A stretch of DNA of 64,000 bases. Origin: Pardosa pseudoannulata. Its lineage: Eukaryota; Arthropoda; Arachnida; Araneae; Lycosidae. Position numbers and translations under genes: made by a program. The stretch covers positions 14,348,263 to 14,412,262 of the forward strand of contig CM063506.1 of assembly GCA_032207245.1 (NCBI GenBank). The letters are read 5' to 3'. Below, piece by piece: positions 60,666-64,000 of this stretch (its first letter is position 1; each line of letters begins with the position of its first letter). Below the pieces are notes generated by a model. It saw only the letters and a list, made by a program, of their open reading frames with translations, was not told where the DNA came from and ran no database searches.

Positions 60666-63600
60666 GCCTATGTAAATACGATTGATGAGTCAAAAAGTTT
60701 TTTATAAACCTATACAGCTCCTGGGATTAATACTTAAAAACTACATGAAAGAAAATATAAAGATTGGCTAGAATATTGGGATAAAAGTGGTAAAGGAAGA
60801 GCCACATATACTATAATGTCAAAAGTTACAGTTCGAAAATAATATTTTAAACTATTTCATAATCGGTAATGGAAGTTTCCCAACCTACTTTCGTAAAATC
60901 AAGAAACTAGATGCACCAAATTGTAAATGCGACTGTTAAACTACAGCATTACATGAAACTAAAATGTAATCTTTTTCCTATGCTTATTAAACAATACGAA
61001 ATTACACCTATTAAATTATACACATAACTGTAACTATTCTTTAGACTACGCTTCTACACTTAACGTTAGGCCACTAAAACCACCCCCATTATGCAGATGA
61101 CGGAGATGGCTGACAATGGTTATACTTCCGGACGATGGAAATGGTAAAAGTGATTAGTGTCTTTGAGAATGGTTTTTCACCAAATATCAAAGACGACCAC
61201 CCTACGCAAATGAAATGAGCAGTAAATGGTCCCTTCGGAAACATCAAGACTGGTTGAAACAGTTAAAGAGTGGCGATGGTCGTCACCATAATGAACACTA
61301 TAGTGGCCATCATGGGCCATTCAGAAGTGCAATCAATAAATTTGAATTGTAAAAAATGTCATAAGAATTATCTTTTGCATATTATTTTAAAGACTAAGTT
61401 TAGTTTTTAGGTCCAGATATTGTCTGAGTGCATGTACTGTTTGTCATCTGGGATACTATAAGCTTTAATATTTCTCCCATGGAGATTTTTTTCCCGATAC
61501 ATTCACACACACACATATATATGTGTTAAGAATATTTGGAATTTTACTTATCCGTACTGTTCTTAACAAATAATTATTTCTATTTAAGTAAGAATAACAG
61601 TCGAGGCACAACATTAAAAAATGTTTTTCCCTTAGATTTTCATATAATGAAAAAGTAAAAAGTTTAAAGAAACTCCTTATTTCCTCCTTTCTCAGAAAGC
61701 CAAAAAAATATAAACACAAAAGAGTTAAAACACTTTTACAAAATATTATTTCAGTTTTGCTGCAATGTATTTGCAATTCCCCTCCCAACCATTGAAATCT
61801 CTTATGGGTTCTTGGAACTTTACTTATAAGTATAATTTTTAACACTTTTTTTTTTACATAATTTAGAATAACAGCTTAAGTATAACAGTTCGAAAAATGA
61901 ATTTTTCTAATATTTTCATATAAGTAAGCGAAAAGGTTAATTACCCCTTTCCCCCCTTCCCCCAAAAAAATAATAGACAAGAAAATATAAATGCATGCAC
62001 AGAAGTAATACATTTTAATAAAATATTTTTTCAATATCTTACAAATATTCTGAGAAATAATATTTACTGCTAACAAAATAAGAAAAATTACAGTTCCTCA
62101 GATAACGTATTTGGGGGCCTTAATAAGGCTTGCAGACGTAAATCTAGGGGAAAAATAAGAGACGTGAAAACATATTTAAGAAAACTGTTTGGATATATAT
62201 TTTTTGACAATTATTGAAACTAGTTTTTACACTTTAAAGTCTCTGTAATGGGTCATTCCAATTTATTATATTCTACTATATCTTTTACTTGCCATGAAAA
62301 CACAAATAATGACAAAATGGAAATATGTAAAATAAACAAAATAAATTATTTTCTAAGATATGACAAATTTAAAAATATGCCTTATTATATGCATAAATAG
62401 CCATTATAACAACAAGAAATATTCTCTGAAGAAAAATAGGAAGCTATTGTCTAATCTGTACTTATTTTTTAAGAACTATGCAGTGTAATATACCACGTGA
62501 TATAAAGTTTTTTGTGCCCGAAGCTAAAAAAATTTCTCTCAGTACTAGGATATAATTATTACACGGTAATGTGGGGCATTATCTCCGGGACGCAGGAAAA
62601 CTGTGACACGATATTTTCATTATATATCGTATATATCACTACTGAGAGTCAAAATATAATTGTCAACATTTTGAATAACATGTGTAGTCATTAAAAAGTC
62701 AGTTTTGTTAATATTTAGTTTATTTATACAAAGAAAAGCATCGCAATAGTTTTAAAAAGATGTAATAAAAATGGATGCAAAATCTTGATGAGAGTATTGT
62801 GTTAGAGAATAATACATAGAAAAATATATTGGTACTAGGAATTGAAAAAAGGCTCTTTAAACATAGGTGTTCTCTATGGAAATTTTACATTATTAACAGA
62901 AAGTAGACTAACAAAGTATAAAGTTTTTAATGTTGAAATTTATTAGTTCGGCACACTTTTTAATTATTAAATGTTGAAAACTTTTCCTTTCACCTTAGAA
63001 GTTTATATTTTCAATTTTAATGAACTTGCTTTGTCCAATACTTAAGAAAGTTATTTTAATGAAGTTTGAAAGCTGTTTTCGCTTTTTGATCTCACAGTAA
63101 AATATAAATCTTTGAGCTTATATCAATAAAGCAATCTTCTTCCTTTAATTATATTTCTGCCATGGAATGAAATGGGAATGAGAAGAATAAAATTTCCCTT
63201 CAGGAGAAAGATATGCTCAGCCAGATAGAATTATAGACTGTCTGTGATCACGGAAATTTTTAATGACTGTCCTGTCACATCATCTTGAAAAGCTAACGAA
63301 ATCGTGGCTTTTGTTTTCCTCGCTTTTTCATGTTTACTCAAACGTTAAACCAAACTTGTCTTTATACACTTCAGTATTGAGTCTGCAAGCTAATTTTTTA
63401 TCTTTAATCTTTCAATTCATGCTGCATACATAGAGAGGTTGCATTTTTTAAATGAATATTTGAAAGCTCTGTAAAACAAAAAAAAAATTATACTTCTTTG
63501 GTTTAGGATTATGCAATACTTTTCAATATATGTTATATGACCACAAAAAATAATAAATGTTTTAATTAATAACATTAAAAAAATTACAAGTTTTTTATGG

Positions 63601-63870
63601 TGTCTACTTGACATATCTATTGATAATGGTATATGCGTGATGTGTTGCTGAATTATGTAAACTTAAGTGACTGAACCATCATTTAAAACATATTTTAATA
63701 AAGAGGCACAGCTCAAAAGACCGTAGATTTGAGTTATCACCATAATGAAATAAGATATAGCCTATCAAATATTGAAAGTTTACAAAATTTGCTTTACGTC
63801 CGGTCCACCAGATGGCACTTGTTAAGCTCATCTTTCCGTGAAGAGACTCCCACTAATTTATCAAGATTGT
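60666..63870. other. AT-rich sequence without identified genes
   Basis: A patch at 61070-61330 is richer in G and C. Its GATGGTCGTCACCATAATG and TATAGTGGCCATCATGG recall the interior of the candidate element at 6243-6848. Minus frames at 61465-61845 and 61876-62076 look alike in composition and share a SYENLREKHF/LYENIRKIHF piece, so they may be a diverged duplication. Neither resembles a known protein. Confidence 0.4.
63805..63818 (+). promoter_or_regulatory. CTCF-like motif
   Basis: CCACCAGATGGCAC fits the conserved core of animal CTCF sites (CCASYAGRKGGCRS) closely. Whether this lineage uses the same core, and whether the site is bound, is not known from sequence. Confidence 0.3.
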
Positions 63871-64000
63871 CAGTATTAAATAATAATATTGAATAAAAAA
63901 TAATTTACATTTTAACAATTCAGTATTAAATAATAATATTGAATAAAAATAATTTACATTTTAACAACTCAGTTTTAAATAATAATACTGAATTCATTTT
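63871..64000. repeat. 50-bp tandem repeat at the window edge
   Basis: CAGTATTAAATAATAATATT recurs at 63871 and 63921, and in changed form at 63970. Units include AATTTACATTTTAACAA. The array is cut by the window end. Confidence 0.85.

Overview
The window is 64 kb of AT-rich animal nuclear DNA. Every recognisable element is eukaryotic: tRNA-derived SINEs, hAT, piggyBac-like and Tc1/mariner remnants, a LINE reverse-transcriptase fragment, LTR-like sequences, long (TA)n tracts and several unrelated tandem arrays. The transposase families fit an arthropod best, and a chelicerate such as a spider is my guess rather than something the sequence proves. I could not identify any intact host protein-coding gene, rRNA or bona fide tRNA. 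One doubtful exon-like open stretch is noted at 24.07-24.27 kb. One 100-base run of N (30108-30207) marks an assembly gap.

Layout. 0-10 kb: a 275-bp tandem repeat, an AACGTT-rich repeat, and a 2.9-kb transposon with about 800-bp terminal inverted repeats around a broken transposase. It also holds a SINE with target-site duplications and small inverted-repeat elements. 10-20 kb: a nested stack (a tRNA-type SINE split by a hAT element with a perfect 8-bp target duplication, next to a solo LTR), a SINE with a perfect 13-bp duplication, then (TA)n tracts. 20-23 kb: a 198-bp tandem array whose end monomers keep a longer form. 23-31 kb: (TA)n, piggyBac-like elements, a SINE inside a SINE, a LINE fragment ending at the gap, and an LTR-like block. 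31-38 kb: a 480-bp tandem repeat, a full SINE of the second family, degenerate 120-bp repeats, and a hAT relic with a perfect 8-bp target duplication. 40-48 kb: a decayed mariner-like transposase, two copies of one dispersed repeat, two adjacent arrays (195 and 155 bp), and a 104-bp satellite that seems to have grown from the end of the second dispersed copy. 48-64 kb: mostly unassigned AT-rich DNA with one more piggyBac-like element, a tandem duplication holding a dated retroposon insertion, a 655-bp repeat that carries a 93-codon open frame, and a 318-bp repeat.

The elements do not form a pathway. The value of the window is in insertion order and repeat birth: nested insertions with target duplications, arrays that show their ancestral units, and (TA)n tracts whose unexpanded counterparts sit in nearby paralogous copies. 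I did not find a convincing new functional system. The strongest leads are the long-inverted-repeat transposon, the satellite born from a dispersed repeat, and the TA expansions.
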